From an uncultured Paracoccaceae bacterium (GTDB taxonomy: Bacteria; Pseudomonadota; Alphaproteobacteria; Rhodobacterales; Rhodobacteraceae), in the NCBI GenBank assembly GCA_951812615.1, contig CATOSU010000001.1:372001-436000 (forward strand): 64,000 nucleotides of DNA. The letters are read 5' to 3'. Positions within the stretch are counted from its first letter, which is position 1. Every line of letters begins with the position of its first letter. Of this stretch, positions 1-11,361 are shown one piece after another. The notes under the pieces were generated by a model, which worked only from the letters and a program-made list of their open reading frames with translations, had not been told where the DNA came from and searched no databases. Both the position numbers and the translations under genes were made by a program.

Positions 1-596
1 AAATTCAGGGCTTTTTCGATATCCCGGTCGACAATCTTTACGCCAGCCCGGTTTTCGCGCTGGATATCATGACCCAGTTCAAGGATCAGATGGACGATCT
101 TATGGTGGTATCCCCCGATGTGGGCGGCGTAGCCCGCGCGCGCGAACTGGCCAAGCGTATTCAGGCCCCGCTGTCTATTGTCGACAAGCGGCGGGAAAAG
201 GCCGGCGAGGTCGCCGAAATGACCGTTATCGGCAACGTCGAAGGCAAGATCTGCCTGATCGTCGATGACATTTGCGATACCGCCGGAACCTTGTGCAAGG
301 CCGCTGATCTGCTGATCGAAAACGGCGCGAAAGAGGTTCACTCCTACATCAGCCACGGCGTTCTAAGCGGCCCGGCGGTGGAACGGGTCACCAAATCGTC
401 GATGAAATCGCTGGTGATTACGGACACGATCCAGCCAACCGATCCGGTGAAATCGGCTCAGAACATTCGGATCGTGCCGACCGCTCCGATTTTTGCACAG
501 GCGATCCTGAACATCTGGAACGGGACATCGGTGTCGTCGCTGTTCGACGACCGGACGTTGTCGCCGATCTACGAAACGCTCTACGCGACGGGCTGA
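1..596 (+). CDS. prs: Ribose-phosphate pyrophosphokinase, C-terminal part (5' end outside window)
   Basis: The frame is open from the window edge (codons start at position 3) and stops at 594-596. The visible protein starts IQGFFDIPVDNLYASPVF, a typical Prs segment. It continues with VSPDVGGVARARELAKR and the PRPP-binding loop VDDICDTAGTL, in which the two Asp bind ribose-5-phosphate. Prs makes PRPP from ribose-5-phosphate and ATP in the cytoplasm, for purine, pyrimidine, His and Trp synthesis. About 198 residues of the roughly 315-340 usual for the family are present. The next gene is on the opposite strand, tail to tail, three bases away. Confidence 0.97.
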   Translation, partial: IQGFFDIPVDNLYASPVFALDIMTQFKDQMDDLMVVSPDVGGVARARELAKRIQAPLSIVDKRREKAGEVAEMTVIGNVEGKICLIVDDICDTAGTLCKAADLLIENGAKEVHSYISHGVLSGPAVERVTKSSMKSLVITDTIQPTDPVKSAQNIRIVPTAPIFAQAILNIWNGTSVSSLFDDRTLSPIYETLYATG

Positions 597-599
597 AGG

Positions 600-950
600 T
601 CAGTAGAGTTCCCATTCTTCGGGATCGTGCAATTCGCCGATCGCAATCCACGCAACGCGCAATCGGGCAAACCGGGTGTCGCCCCATGTGCGAAAGACCA
701 GTTCACAGCCGTGTTCGGTGACATTTTCGGCGACGATCTCGGCCCGAATCGCCGCATTGGTGTCTGCGTCCCAGAGAGAGATGGACGCCTGAACACTGGG
801 TGGCGACCGATAGCTTTCGCTAAACTGGATTGCGCGGCGTTTTTCGCGGGGGCCGGTGCCCGTCCACATCTCTCCGTCGTTTTCAAAATCTGAAAACACG
901 GCAACGTCGCCCTGGTCTATTCCGACGTGATGGGATCGAAGCTTTTTCAT
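600..950 (-). CDS. Small H-type lectin domain protein
   Basis: This 116-residue protein has no signal peptide or membrane segment. Residues about 38-108 read as an H-type lectin fold: RRAIQFSESYRSPPSVQAS, then SLWDADTNAAIRAEI, then ENVTEHGCELVFRTWGDTRFARLRVAWIAIG. The TWGDTR...A...V.W.AIG pattern is the signature of this family, first described in snail agglutinins and found in many bacterial proteins. The ligand here is unknown and a carbohydrate is only an inference. It stands alone, tail to tail with prs and upstream of nothing on its own strand. The family call is moderately sure; the role is unknown. Confidence 0.7.
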   Translation of the reverse strand: MKKLRSHHVGIDQGDVAVFSDFENDGEMWTGTGPREKRRAIQFSESYRSPPSVQASISLWDADTNAAIRAEIVAENVTEHGCELVFRTWGDTRFARLRVAWIAIGELHDPEEWELY

Positions 951-1130
951 TTTGTTGGCCGAAAACCCGGCTATTGACTACGAATTAGGCGACTTTTACA
1001 AAACCTGCCGCGTACGTGAAGCCCGTTTGGTCGGGAAGGGCTCGATATCACACATCTGGGAAACAATTTCCGCCGCTGACTGCGGCCAGTGTCCAGCCGT
1101 AAACAAAACTGCCAAACCCCGGAAATGGAA

Positions 1131-1151
1131 ACGGCCCCGCAAGGGGGCCGG
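1131..1151 (-). terminator. Hairpin downstream of atpC
   Basis: CGGCCCC (1132-1138) pairs with GGGGCCG (1144-1150) around a 5-nt loop, 21 bp beyond the atpC stop on the minus strand. The T-run that follows on the minus strand is weak (TTTCCATTTCC), so an intrinsic terminator is likely but not perfect. It would end the atpHAGDC transcript. Confidence 0.6.
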
Positions 1152-1171
1152 TTCGCAGGATTTGAGTCCGG

Positions 1172-1567
1172 TCAAACCATTGTTTCAGCCAGATGGGCGA
1201 GATCCGCCAGCGTCTTGGCCGTCAGGTCCTTCTTCGTGTCCTCAGCAGCTTCGTGGGCCGCTTCGGCTTCCTGACGCAGGGCGTCCAGAAACTCGCGGGT
1301 CACTTCGCCGCGCGGCACTGCCTTTTCAGCCAGCACCGAAGCGGATGTTGCGTTGATTTCGGCAAACCCGCCCGAGACCACATATTCCTCGGTCCCCGAC
1401 GCGCCTTCAATCCGAAGAACGCCGGGACGCAGGGTGGTGATCATCGGCATGTGATCGGGCATCGCCGTCATGTCGCCCTCGCTGCCCGGGATCGAAACGG
1501 ACGCCACCTGCATGGAGGCAAGCCGCCGCTCCGGGCTGACGAGATCGAATTGCATCGTGTCGGCCAT
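1172..1567 (-). CDS. atpC: ATP synthase F1 epsilon subunit
   Basis: This 131-residue protein is of normal length for AtpC. It starts [18 protein letters not shown], the typical epsilon N-terminus, followed by the beta-sandwich region with [23 protein letters not shown]. The C-terminal helical segment is rich in Ala and Glu. Epsilon is part of the central stalk and couples or inhibits ATPase rotation on the cytoplasmic face of the membrane. It is the last gene of the minus-strand atpHAGDC operon, nine bases after atpD, and is followed by a hairpin. Confidence 0.97.
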   Translation of the reverse strand: MADTMQFDLVSPERRLASMQVASVSIPGSEGDMTAMPDHMPMITTLRPGVLRIEGASGTEEYVVSGGFAEINATSASVLAEKAVPRGEVTREFLDALRQEAEAAHEAAEDTKKDLTAKTLADLAHLAETMV

Positions 1568-1576
1568 AACAGCTCC

Positions 1577-3894
<2,318 letters not shown>

Positions 3895-3909
3895 GTGCCC
3901 GAGCCCCCG

Positions 3910-5448
3910 TTACGCGAAGTCTTCGGCGAACTCTTCGATGGCCTTCTTCAGCCGATCTGCTGCGTCACCCTTGATCTTCGGATCTTCGTTGGTGATCCAG
4001 TCCAGCAAGTCCTGATGTTTGGACCGCAGGTGGTTCAGCAGGCCGGTTTCGAACCGGCCGACATCGCCAACCGGCAGCTTGTCGAGATAGCCGTTGGTGC
4101 CGGCGAAGATGACGCAGACGATTTCCGCATTGGTCAGCGGCGAATACTGCGGCTGCTTCATCAGTTCGGTCAGACGCGCACCGCGGTTCAGCAGCTGCTG
4201 GGTTGCGGCGTCGAGATCGGACCCGAACTGGGCGAAGGCCGCCATTTCGCGGTACTGGGCCAGCTCCAGTTTGACCGGACCCGCAACCGACTTCATGGCG
4301 TCGGTCTGGGCCGAGGAGCCAACACGCGAAACCGACAGACCGGTGTTCACGGCGGGGCGGATGCCCTGGTAGAACAGTTCGGTTTCAAGGAAGATCTGGC
4401 CGTCGGTGATCGAAATTACGTTGGTCGGAATAAAGGCCGACACGTCCCCGCCCTGGGTTTCGATGACCGGCAGCGCGGTCAGCGAACCGGCGCCGAAGTC
4501 TTCGTTCAGCTTCGCCGAACGCTCCAGCAGGCGCGAGTGCAGGTAGAAAACGTCACCCGGGTAAGCTTCGCGGCCCGGCGGGCGGCGCAGCAGCAGCGAC
4601 ATCTGACGATAGGAAACGGCCTGTTTGGACAGGTCATCATAGATGATCAGTGCATGGCGGCCATTGTCGCGGAAGTATTCCGCCATCGCGGTGGCCGAGT
4701 AAGGTGCAAGGAACTGCATCGGCGCCGGGTCGGACGCGGTGGCGGCAACGACGATCGAGTATTCGATCGCGCCGGTTTCTTCGAGCTTCTTCACCAGCTG
4801 TGCAACGGTGGAACGCTTCTGACCAACGGCCACGTAGACGCAGTATAGCTTCTTGCTTTCGTCGTCGCCGGCGGCTTCGTTATAGGTCTTCTGGTTCAGG
4901 ATCGTGTCGAGCGCCACGGCGGTCTTACCGGTCTGGCGGTCGCCAATGATCAGTTCCCGCTGGCCACGGCCGATCGGGATCATCGCGTCAACCGACTTCA
5001 GGCCGGTGGCCATCGGTTCGTGAACCGATTTCCGCGGGATGATGCCCGGTGCCTTGACGTCAGCAACACCACGGTTCGCGGTGTTGATCGGGCCCTTGCC
5101 GTCGATCGGATTGCCGAGGCCGTCCACAACGCGGCCGAGCAGTTCGTCACCGACGGGCACGTCCACGATCGCGTTGGTACGCTTGACGGTGTCGCCTTCT
5201 TTGATGTCCCGGTCCGAACCGAAGATCACGACGCCTACGTTGTCGCTTTCGAGGTTCAGCGCCATCCCCATGATGCCACCCGGAAACTCGACCATTTCAC
5301 CGGCCTGCACGTTGTCGAGGCCATAAACGCGGGCGATCCCGTCACCGACGCTCAGCACACGACCAACTTCGGCCACTTCGGCTTCCTGGCCGAAATTCTT
5401 GATCTGGTCCTTCAGGATCGCAGAAATTTCTGCTGCTTGGATACCCAT
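3910..5448 (-). CDS. atpA: ATP synthase F1 alpha subunit
   Basis: This 512-residue, full-length protein has an N-terminus ([20 protein letters not shown]) and Walker A motif GDRQTGKT near residue 170 that are typical. The C-terminal part has the alpha signature [17 protein letters not shown] with the Arg that reaches into the catalytic site. Alpha carries the non-catalytic nucleotide sites of F1. The start codon follows the atpH stop codon directly, which suggests translational coupling. Confidence 0.99.
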   Translation of the reverse strand: MGIQAAEISAILKDQIKNFGQEAEVAEVGRVLSVGDGIARVYGLDNVQAGEMVEFPGGIMGMALNLESDNVGVVIFGSDRDIKEGDTVKRTNAIVDVPVGDELLGRVVDGLGNPIDGKGPINTANRGVADVKAPGIIPRKSVHEPMATGLKSVDAMIPIGRGQRELIIGDRQTGKTAVALDTILNQKTYNEAAGDDESKKLYCVYVAVGQKRSTVAQLVKKLEETGAIEYSIVVAATASDPAPMQFLAPYSATAMAEYFRDNGRHALIIYDDLSKQAVSYRQMSLLLRRPPGREAYPGDVFYLHSRLLERSAKLNEDFGAGSLTALPVIETQGGDVSAFIPTNVISITDGQIFLETELFYQGIRPAVNTGLSVSRVGSSAQTDAMKSVAGPVKLELAQYREMAAFAQFGSDLDAATQQLLNRGARLTELMKQPQYSPLTNAEIVCVIFAGTNGYLDKLPVGDVGRFETGLLNHLRSKHQDLLDWITNEDPKIKGDAADRLKKAIEEFAEDFA

Positions 5449-6009
5449 TTATCCGACCTCTTTCATTGCATTCTGGAGGGAGCTGAGCTTGGAGCGGATC
5501 GACGTGTCGATCATCTTCGAGCCCACTTTAACGACAAGACCGCCAATGAGGTTTTCATCAACGGTCGCATGAATTGTGACATCTTTTCCGACGCGGTCCT
5601 TCAGCGCCGCGGCCAGCTTTTCGCTCTGGGCCTTGGTCAGAGCCTTGGCGCTGGCCACTTCGGCCGTGACGACACCGCGTTCATCGGCCAGTGCCTCGCG
5701 CAGCGCGCGGATCAGTTGCGGCAGCACGAATAGGCGACGCTTCTCGGCCATCAGAGCCAGCGACTTGCGCAGCACCGGAGCAAGCTTCATCTGCTCGGCA
5801 ATGGCCACGATCGCGGCACCCTGTTCCTCGCGCGAGATCATCGGAGACTGGATCAGCGCACGCAGGTCGTCGCTTTCATCCAGTGCACCGGCCAGATCAT
5901 TGACGCCGGATTCCAGACCATCGAGATTTTTGTTTTCCTTCGCGATCTCAAAGATCGCGGTGGCATAGCGTTCCGCTATCTGTGCGGAAATCGAAGCAGC
6001 TTCGGACAC
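5449..6009 (-). CDS. atpH: ATP synthase F1 delta subunit (GTG start)
   Basis: The reading frame is open up to an ATG at 6036, but the family N-terminus is MSEAASIS... A GTG at 6007-6009 gives exactly this (VSEAASISAQIAERYATAIF), with GGAAGGG six bases upstream as ribosome binding site. This start gives 186 residues, the normal length. Delta links F1 to the peripheral stalk b subunits. F0 genes (atpIBEF) are not adjacent, which is the usual alphaproteobacterial split. This is the first gene of the minus-strand operon. Confidence 0.93.
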   Translation of the reverse strand: MSEAASISAQIAERYATAIFEIAKENKNLDGLESGVNDLAGALDESDDLRALIQSPMISREEQGAAIVAIAEQMKLAPVLRKSLALMAEKRRLFVLPQLIRALREALADERGVVTAEVASAKALTKAQSEKLAAALKDRVGKDVTIHATVDENLIGGLVVKVGSKMIDTSIRSKLSSLQNAMKEVG

Positions 6010-6160
6010 GTCCACCCTTCCGATTCTTGGCCCCATTGAACGGTCGCGGACGCAACCTCGGGGCGTGAGAGACGCCCCGCCGGATGCAGGGCACCAAAAT
6101 CAGCGTGGATGTAACAGAGCCCCCCCGACCTCGCAACATCGAAACCGTGGCGGGGTGATC

Positions 6161-6183
6161 GTTGAAAAACTCGTGTTTTCAAC
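6161..6183. promoter_or_regulatory. Inverted repeat in the atp operon upstream region
   Basis: GTTGAAAA (6161-6168) and TTTTCAAC (6176-6183) are perfect arms around 7 nt, in the 251-bp space between atpH and the next gene upstream. An AT-rich block (6208-6242) follows and probably holds the atp promoter, but I cannot assign clear -35 and -10 boxes. The repeat may be a leader hairpin or a protein site. Apart from this the gap shows no gene. Confidence 0.35.
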
Positions 6184-6260
6184 ATCTTGCTGCAAGTGCG
6201 ACCCTTTGCGCAAATCAAAAGTACAATTTTTTTCTTCAAATACCGGATTTGCGGGCCGAG

Positions 6261-7055
6261 TCAGCCCGATGATCCCGGGTCAGATGACCGTGCACGGGCT
6301 TCGGACCGCACTGGCGCAGGGCGGGCCGCGCTGACTGCACCCTCCAGTACTTTGACCGGTGTGGAAACGGCATCCTTGATGGAATTGCCACGCGGTGTGT
6401 AGACCCGCTTGCTGACTTCTACGATCAAAACACCCCCGGCGATGGACGTCACCACCGATCGTCCCATCCGTTCGAAAAGAGGCCCGGCCTTCAGCCAGAA
6501 CCGGCGTTCAGAAGGGGGTTGGTACAATGCGGCGGTGTGGCGTTCCGGCAGGAAATTGTGGTGCTTGAGTTGCGCTTCAAGCTGGCTGACCGAGTAGGGG
6601 CGCCCATGTCCGAACGGAGTGCCGTCGCGCCTTGCCCACAGGCCGGACCGGTTTGGCACGATAAACAACGCTTTTCCACCCGGACCAAGCACCCGCCAGC
6701 ATTCTTCCAGCAGGTCGGACCCCCGCTCTGAGGTTTCCAGACCGTGCAGAACGATCAGGCGGTCGATATGCCCGGTTTCCACCGGCCACATGGTTTCCTC
6801 GGCCAGAACTGCGACATTGGGCTGGCCAGCGGGCCACGGCATCACACCCTGCGGTCCCGGCATCAGCGCCACCACCCGGCGCGCGTCGCCGAGATACGGG
6901 CGCAGCAACGGGGTCGCGAAGCCGAAACCCGCAACCGTCTGTCCCTGCGTTTCGGGCCAGAGTTCCTGAACACGGGTGCGAATGGCCCCCTGCGCCGCGC
7001 GACCCAGCGTGCTGCGGTAGTAGAAGTTCCTAAGGTCCTGCACATCAAGATGCAT
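6261..7055 (-). CDS. Class I SAM-dependent methyltransferase
   Basis: This 264-residue protein has a methyltransferase-11-like core. The SAM-binding strand and glycine loop read [16 protein letters not shown] near residue 40. A central segment [43 protein letters not shown] is typical of the post-motif region of these enzymes. The C-terminus is basic and Pro/Ala-rich and looks disordered. The substrate is unknown. It is divergent from gloB with 61 bp between the coding regions. The fold is sure, the role is not. Confidence 0.85.
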   Translation of the reverse strand: MHLDVQDLRNFYYRSTLGRAAQGAIRTRVQELWPETQGQTVAGFGFATPLLRPYLGDARRVVALMPGPQGVMPWPAGQPNVAVLAEETMWPVETGHIDRLIVLHGLETSERGSDLLEECWRVLGPGGKALFIVPNRSGLWARRDGTPFGHGRPYSVSQLEAQLKHHNFLPERHTAALYQPPSERRFWLKAGPLFERMGRSVVTSIAGGVLIVEVSKRVYTPRGNSIKDAVSTPVKVLEGAVSAARPAPVRSEARARSSDPGSSG

Positions 7056-7116
7056 TGCGGGTCACTGCATGATCGGCCAAGCTGTTCACAATGTAGCAAC
7101 GAAAGTTCGAAACGCC

Positions 7117-7884
7117 ATGCCCCTTGAGATCGTGACAATTCCCTGCCTGAGCGACAACTACGCCTTTCTGGCGCATGACAGGGCCAGCGGTGAGACGGCG
7201 CTGGTCGATGTTCCGGAGGCCGGTCCAATCCTTGCGGAACTGGATGCACGCGGCTGGTCGCTGACGCATATCCTGATTACGCATCACCACTGGGACCATA
7301 TCGGCGGCCTGGACGAGGTTCTGAGCCGGCACAAAGCGCAGGTTATCGGTGCGAAGGCGGATGCCGAACGGCTGCCGCCGCTGGATTTGACCGTTTCTGA
7401 AGCTGACACGGTGACCGTGGGCGGCGAAAACGGAACCGTTATTGATGTCAGCGGACATACGGTCGGGCATATCGCTTTCCACTTCCCAAAGTCCAAGGTC
7501 GTCTTTACGGCGGACAGCCTGATGGCGCTGGGATGTGGCCGAGTTTTCGAGGGCACCATGCCGATGATGTGGCAGAGCCTGCAGAAGCTGGCCGCGCTGC
7601 CGGAGGACACGATAGTCTGTTCAGGCCACGAATATACGGCTGCGAACGCCAAGTTCGCTTTGAGTGTTGACCCGGGAAATGCAGCGCTGGTTTCGCGGGC
7701 AGAGGTGATTACACAAGCACGTTCCGCAGGCAAACCGACCGGGCCATCCACGCTGGCTGAAGAGCTGGCAACGAATCCATTTCTCAGGGCGGGAGCGGAG
7801 GATCTCAAATCAGCCCTGGGTATGGCAGGCGCGCCCGACACGGACGTTTTTGCCGAAGTACGCACGCGAAAGGACAATTTTTGA
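7117..7884 (+). CDS. gloB: Hydroxyacylglutathione hydrolase (glyoxalase II)
   Basis: The chosen start gives MPLEIVTIPCLSDNYAFL, the usual family N-terminus; the frame is also open upstream from an ATG at 7069, but that part is not conserved. The protein is 255 residues. It has the metallo-beta-lactamase motif THHHWDH near residue 54, DVSGHTVGHIAF and GCGRVFEGT. The C-terminal half has the substrate-binding CSGHEYTAANAKFAL. It hydrolyses S-D-lactoylglutathione to lactate and glutathione in methylglyoxal detoxification. Confidence 0.95.
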   Translation: MPLEIVTIPCLSDNYAFLAHDRASGETALVDVPEAGPILAELDARGWSLTHILITHHHWDHIGGLDEVLSRHKAQVIGAKADAERLPPLDLTVSEADTVTVGGENGTVIDVSGHTVGHIAFHFPKSKVVFTADSLMALGCGRVFEGTMPMMWQSLQKLAALPEDTIVCSGHEYTAANAKFALSVDPGNAALVSRAEVITQARSAGKPTGPSTLAEELATNPFLRAGAEDLKSALGMAGAPDTDVFAEVRTRKDNF

Positions 7885-8040
7885 CCCAGTCGCGACACAG
7901 ATCCATCAAATGTGAGCGCAATTCATAAGAAAAAACTTGAAGCCGGTAACCGATCGCCCAAACTCTATAGATATAACTAAATGGCTGGGTGGGCTGCTGC
8001 CCCGATGTCCCGACCGGCCCAAAAAGAGGAGCACTGATCC

Positions 8041-10365
8041 GTGCCTTCATTTTCGACGACGCTTGAGCAGGCAATCCACTCAGCCCTCGCGCTGGCCAAT
8101 GAACGCAGGCATGAATTTGCAACGCTGGAGCATCTTCTGCTTGCCCTTCTGGACGAACCTGACGCCACGCGCGTGATGCGCGCGTGCAGTGTTGATCTGT
8201 CCGAACTGCGCAGCACCCTGATGGAGTTCGTTGACGAGGATCTGTCGAACCTGGTGACCGATATCGACGGGTCCGAAGCGGTGCCAACGGCGGCGTTTCA
8301 GCGGGTCATTCAAAGAGCCGCGATCCATGTGCAGTCTTCGGGGCGGACCGAAGTTACCGGCGCAAACGTTCTGGTCGCGATCTTCGCAGAACGTGAATCG
8401 AACGCGGCCTATTTCCTGCAGGAACAGGAAATGACCCGCTATGACGCGGTCAACTTCATCGCGCACGGGGTCGCGAAGGACCCGGCGTTTGGCGAAACAC
8501 GGCCTGTGTCGGGTTCCACCGAGCAGGAGGAAGAAGCGCAGCCCGCCGGTCAGGAGGGAGAACAGAAAGAAAGCGCACTGGCCAAGTATTGCGTGGACCT
8601 GAACGCGAAATCGCGTGTCGGGGACATCGACCCGCTGATCGGCCGCGAACACGAGGTCGAGCGGTGCATTCAGGTGCTGTGCCGCCGCCGCAAGAACAAC
8701 CCGCTTCTGGTGGGGGATCCGGGCGTCGGCAAGACCGCGATCGCAGAAGGGCTGGCGCGCAAGATCGTCGGCGGTGAAACCCCCGAGGTTCTGCTGAACA
8801 CGACAATCTATTCGCTCGACATGGGCGCGCTGCTGGCCGGAACACGGTATCGCGGTGATTTCGAAGAGCGGCTGAAAGCCGTGGTAAGCGAGTTGGAAGA
8901 ACATCCCGACGCGATCCTTTTCATCGACGAAATTCACACGGTCATCGGCGCCGGCGCGACCTCGGGCGGGGCAATGGATGCCTCGAACCTGCTGAAACCG
9001 GCCCTGCAGGGCGGCAAGCTTCGCACTATGGGCTCGACCACTTACAAGGAATTCCGTCAGCATTTCGAGAAGGACCGCGCGCTGAGCCGCCGGTTCCAGA
9101 AAATCGACGTGAACGAGCCCTCGGTTGAGGACACGGTGAAGATCCTGAAGGGGCTGAAACCATATTTCGAGGAACATCACAGCGTCAAATACACCTCGGA
9201 TGCGATCAAAACCGCCGTGGAACTGAGCGCGCGCTATATCAACGACCGCAAACTGCCGGACAAGGCCATTGACGTCATCGACGAAGCAGGTGCCGCGCAG
9301 CACCTGCTGACACAAAGCAAGCGCCGCAAGACCATCGGTGTGAAAGAGGTCGAGGCCGTTGTGGCCAAGATCGCCCGCATCCCGCCGAAATCGGTCTCCA
9401 AGGACGACGCCGAGGTGCTGCGCGATCTGGAGGCAACGCTCAAACGTGTCGTGTTTGGGCAGGACAAGGCTATCGAGGCTTTGTCGAGCGCGATCAAACT
9501 GGCCCGTGCGGGACTGCGCGAGCCGGAAAAACCCATCGGCAACTACTTGTTTGCCGGCCCGACCGGTGTGGGCAAAACCGAGGTCGCCAAGCAACTGGCC
9601 GACAGCCTGGGCGTGGAACTTCTGCGGTTCGACATGTCGGAATACATGGAGAAGCATGCCGTTTCGCGCCTGATCGGTGCACCTCCGGGCTATGTCGGCT
9701 TTGACCAGGGTGGTCTGCTGACCGATGGTGTGGATCAGCACCCGCATTGCGTCCTGCTGCTGGACGAGATCGAGAAGGCGCACCCGGATGTTTACAACAT
9801 CCTTCTGCAGGTGATGGACCACGGCGAACTGACGGACCACAACGGGCGGACCGTGAATTTCCGCAATGTGGTTCTGATCATGACATCGAACGCAGGCGCG
9901 ATGGAGCAGGCCCGCGAAGCCATTGGCTTTGGCCGCGACCGGCGCGAAGGCGAAGATACGGCGGCCATCGAACGCATGTTCACGCCGGAATTCCGCAACC
10001 GTCTGGACGCCGTGATTTCCTTTGCTCCGCTTGGAAAGGAAGTCATCCTGCAAGTTGTCGAGAAATTCGTTCTGCAGCTCGAAGCGCAGCTTCTGGACCG
10101 GGGTGTCGCCATTGAACTGACACGCCCTGCAGCGGAATGGCTCGCCGACAAGGGCTATGACGACAAGATGGGCGCACGGCCGCTGGGCCGGGTGATTCAG
10201 GAAAACATCAAGAAGCCGCTGGCCGAAGAGTTGCTGTTCGGCAAACTCGCCAAAGGCGGGCTGGTCAAGGTCGGCGTCAAGGATGGCAAGCTGGATCTGA
10301 AAATCGATGGCCCCCGCAAGCCGCGTATCAGCGGAGACAAGCCACCGCTTCTGACCGCAGAGTAA
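8041..10365 (+). CDS. clpA: ATP-dependent Clp protease ATP-binding subunit ClpA (GTG start)
   Basis: This is a 774-residue Hsp100 protein. The N domain ([30 protein letters not shown]) is followed by an acidic linker near 165-180. AAA1 has Walker A GDPGVGKT near 226, and AAA2 has GPTGVGKT near 507. The IGF loop needed for ClpP docking is present near 628 (AIGFGR). ClpA unfolds substrates for ClpP. No clpS lies directly upstream; the 156-bp gap holds no gene. An ACTCTATAGATATAAC segment in that gap may be a promoter, but no -35 box is at proper distance. The stop overlaps the next start by 1 base. Confidence 0.97.
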   Translation: MPSFSTTLEQAIHSALALANERRHEFATLEHLLLALLDEPDATRVMRACSVDLSELRSTLMEFVDEDLSNLVTDIDGSEAVPTAAFQRVIQRAAIHVQSSGRTEVTGANVLVAIFAERESNAAYFLQEQEMTRYDAVNFIAHGVAKDPAFGETRPVSGSTEQEEEAQPAGQEGEQKESALAKYCVDLNAKSRVGDIDPLIGREHEVERCIQVLCRRRKNNPLLVGDPGVGKTAIAEGLARKIVGGETPEVLLNTTIYSLDMGALLAGTRYRGDFEERLKAVVSELEEHPDAILFIDEIHTVIGAGATSGGAMDASNLLKPALQGGKLRTMGSTTYKEFRQHFEKDRALSRRFQKIDVNEPSVEDTVKILKGLKPYFEEHHSVKYTSDAIKTAVELSARYINDRKLPDKAIDVIDEAGAAQHLLTQSKRRKTIGVKEVEAVVAKIARIPPKSVSKDDAEVLRDLEATLKRVVFGQDKAIEALSSAIKLARAGLREPEKPIGNYLFAGPTGVGKTEVAKQLADSLGVELLRFDMSEYMEKHAVSRLIGAPPGYVGFDQGGLLTDGVDQHPHCVLLLDEIEKAHPDVYNILLQVMDHGELTDHNGRTVNFRNVVLIMTSNAGAMEQAREAIGFGRDRREGEDTAAIERMFTPEFRNRLDAVISFAPLGKEVILQVVEKFVLQLEAQLLDRGVAIELTRPAAEWLADKGYDDKMGARPLGRVIQENIKKPLAEELLFGKLAKGGLVKVGVKDGKLDLKIDGPRKPRISGDKPPLLTAE

Positions 10366-11330
10366 TGCGGCGACTGCTTTGGATTGGAACGGCGGCCTGT
10401 TGGGCCGCCGTTCCGCTGTCTGCGCAGGAGGCTTTCCTGACCTTGCCACTGGACTGCGAACCTGGCCTGACCTGCTATATCGAAGATTACGTGGACGGCG
10501 ATCCTGGCCCCGGCTATCGCGACTATGCCTGTGGCCTCAAAACGCGCGATGGGCATCGTGGGACGGACTTTGCGCTGATCACGCAACAGCAATTTGAGGC
10601 CGGCGTTGACGTTCTGGCTGCCGCCGCCGGAATTGTCGAAGCGACGCGGGACGGGGTTCCTGATCTGCCCTATTCCCCCGAAATGGCGGATGCTCTGGAA
10701 GGCCGGGAATGCGGCAACGCCGTGCGCATCCGTCACGACAACGGGTACCAGACGCTGTATTGCCACCTGCGTCAGAGATCGGTCACGGTCCGTCGTGGCG
10801 ACACCGTGGCGCGGGGCAGCGTCTTGGGTCAGGTCGGCATGAGCGGGGAGAGCAATTATCCCCATGTTCACATATCCGTGCTTGGCCCGGATGGCCATCA
10901 GGACCCGTTTTTCCCCGGACAGGCCGGGACATGTGGCGAGCCCGCCGAAAACCTGTGGCTGACCCCCCTGCCCTATACAAAGACCGGCATGTTCACCGCC
11001 GGGTTTTCCGACCGGGTCCCGGCCTTTGCGGATGTGAAATCCGGCACGGCCCGGCTGCAGGAAGGATCGTCTGACGCGCCCATGGTTCTGTATTCGCATT
11101 TCTACTACGCACAGGATGGCGATGTTCTGAACCTGAGGGTCGAGGGACCTGATGGCGAGATTTTTGAAAACACAGACCGGCTGGAAACCCCAAAAATCAG
11201 CCAGTTCCGCGCATATGGGAAAAAGTCACCCGCAGGCGGGTGGCCGGCAGGGGTCTACCGGGGCCGCGCCACGCTGAAACGGGAGGGCAAGGTGCTGGCC
11301 GTACGTTTCACGGAAATCACGATCCGCTAA
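10365..11330 (+). CDS. Secreted M23 family metallopeptidase (murein hydrolase type)
   Basis: This 321-residue protein has a signal peptide ([21 protein letters not shown]). The zinc ligands of the LytM/M23 fold are visible: HRGTDFAL (HxxxD) near residue 63 and HVHISV (HxH) near residue 167. NAVRIRHDNGYQTLYCHL between them is also typical. Such enzymes cut peptidoglycan cross-links in the periplasm. The C-terminal 120 residues look like a beta-rich accessory domain. The gene overlaps clpA by one base (TAATG), so the two are probably co-translated, although a functional link is not obvious. Confidence 0.88.
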   Translation: MRRLLWIGTAACWAAVPLSAQEAFLTLPLDCEPGLTCYIEDYVDGDPGPGYRDYACGLKTRDGHRGTDFALITQQQFEAGVDVLAAAAGIVEATRDGVPDLPYSPEMADALEGRECGNAVRIRHDNGYQTLYCHLRQRSVTVRRGDTVARGSVLGQVGMSGESNYPHVHISVLGPDGHQDPFFPGQAGTCGEPAENLWLTPLPYTKTGMFTAGFSDRVPAFADVKSGTARLQEGSSDAPMVLYSHFYYAQDGDVLNLRVEGPDGEIFENTDRLETPKISQFRAYGKKSPAGGWPAGVYRGRATLKREGKVLAVRFTEITIR

Positions 11331-11361
11331 GACCCCGCCGGAAGAGTTCCCGCGAACCTGA

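Noticed and set aside
7885-8040. A sigma-70 or heat-shock promoter for clpA using CTTGAAG and TATAGAT
   Set aside because: The two boxes are more than 20 bp apart, so they do not make a standard promoter. A different start point may exist but cannot be assigned.
8080-10449. A 789-codon open frame on the minus strand opposite clpA
   Set aside because: It mirrors clpA codon by codon and shows no domain motif. Long antisense frames are common opposite GC-rich genes.
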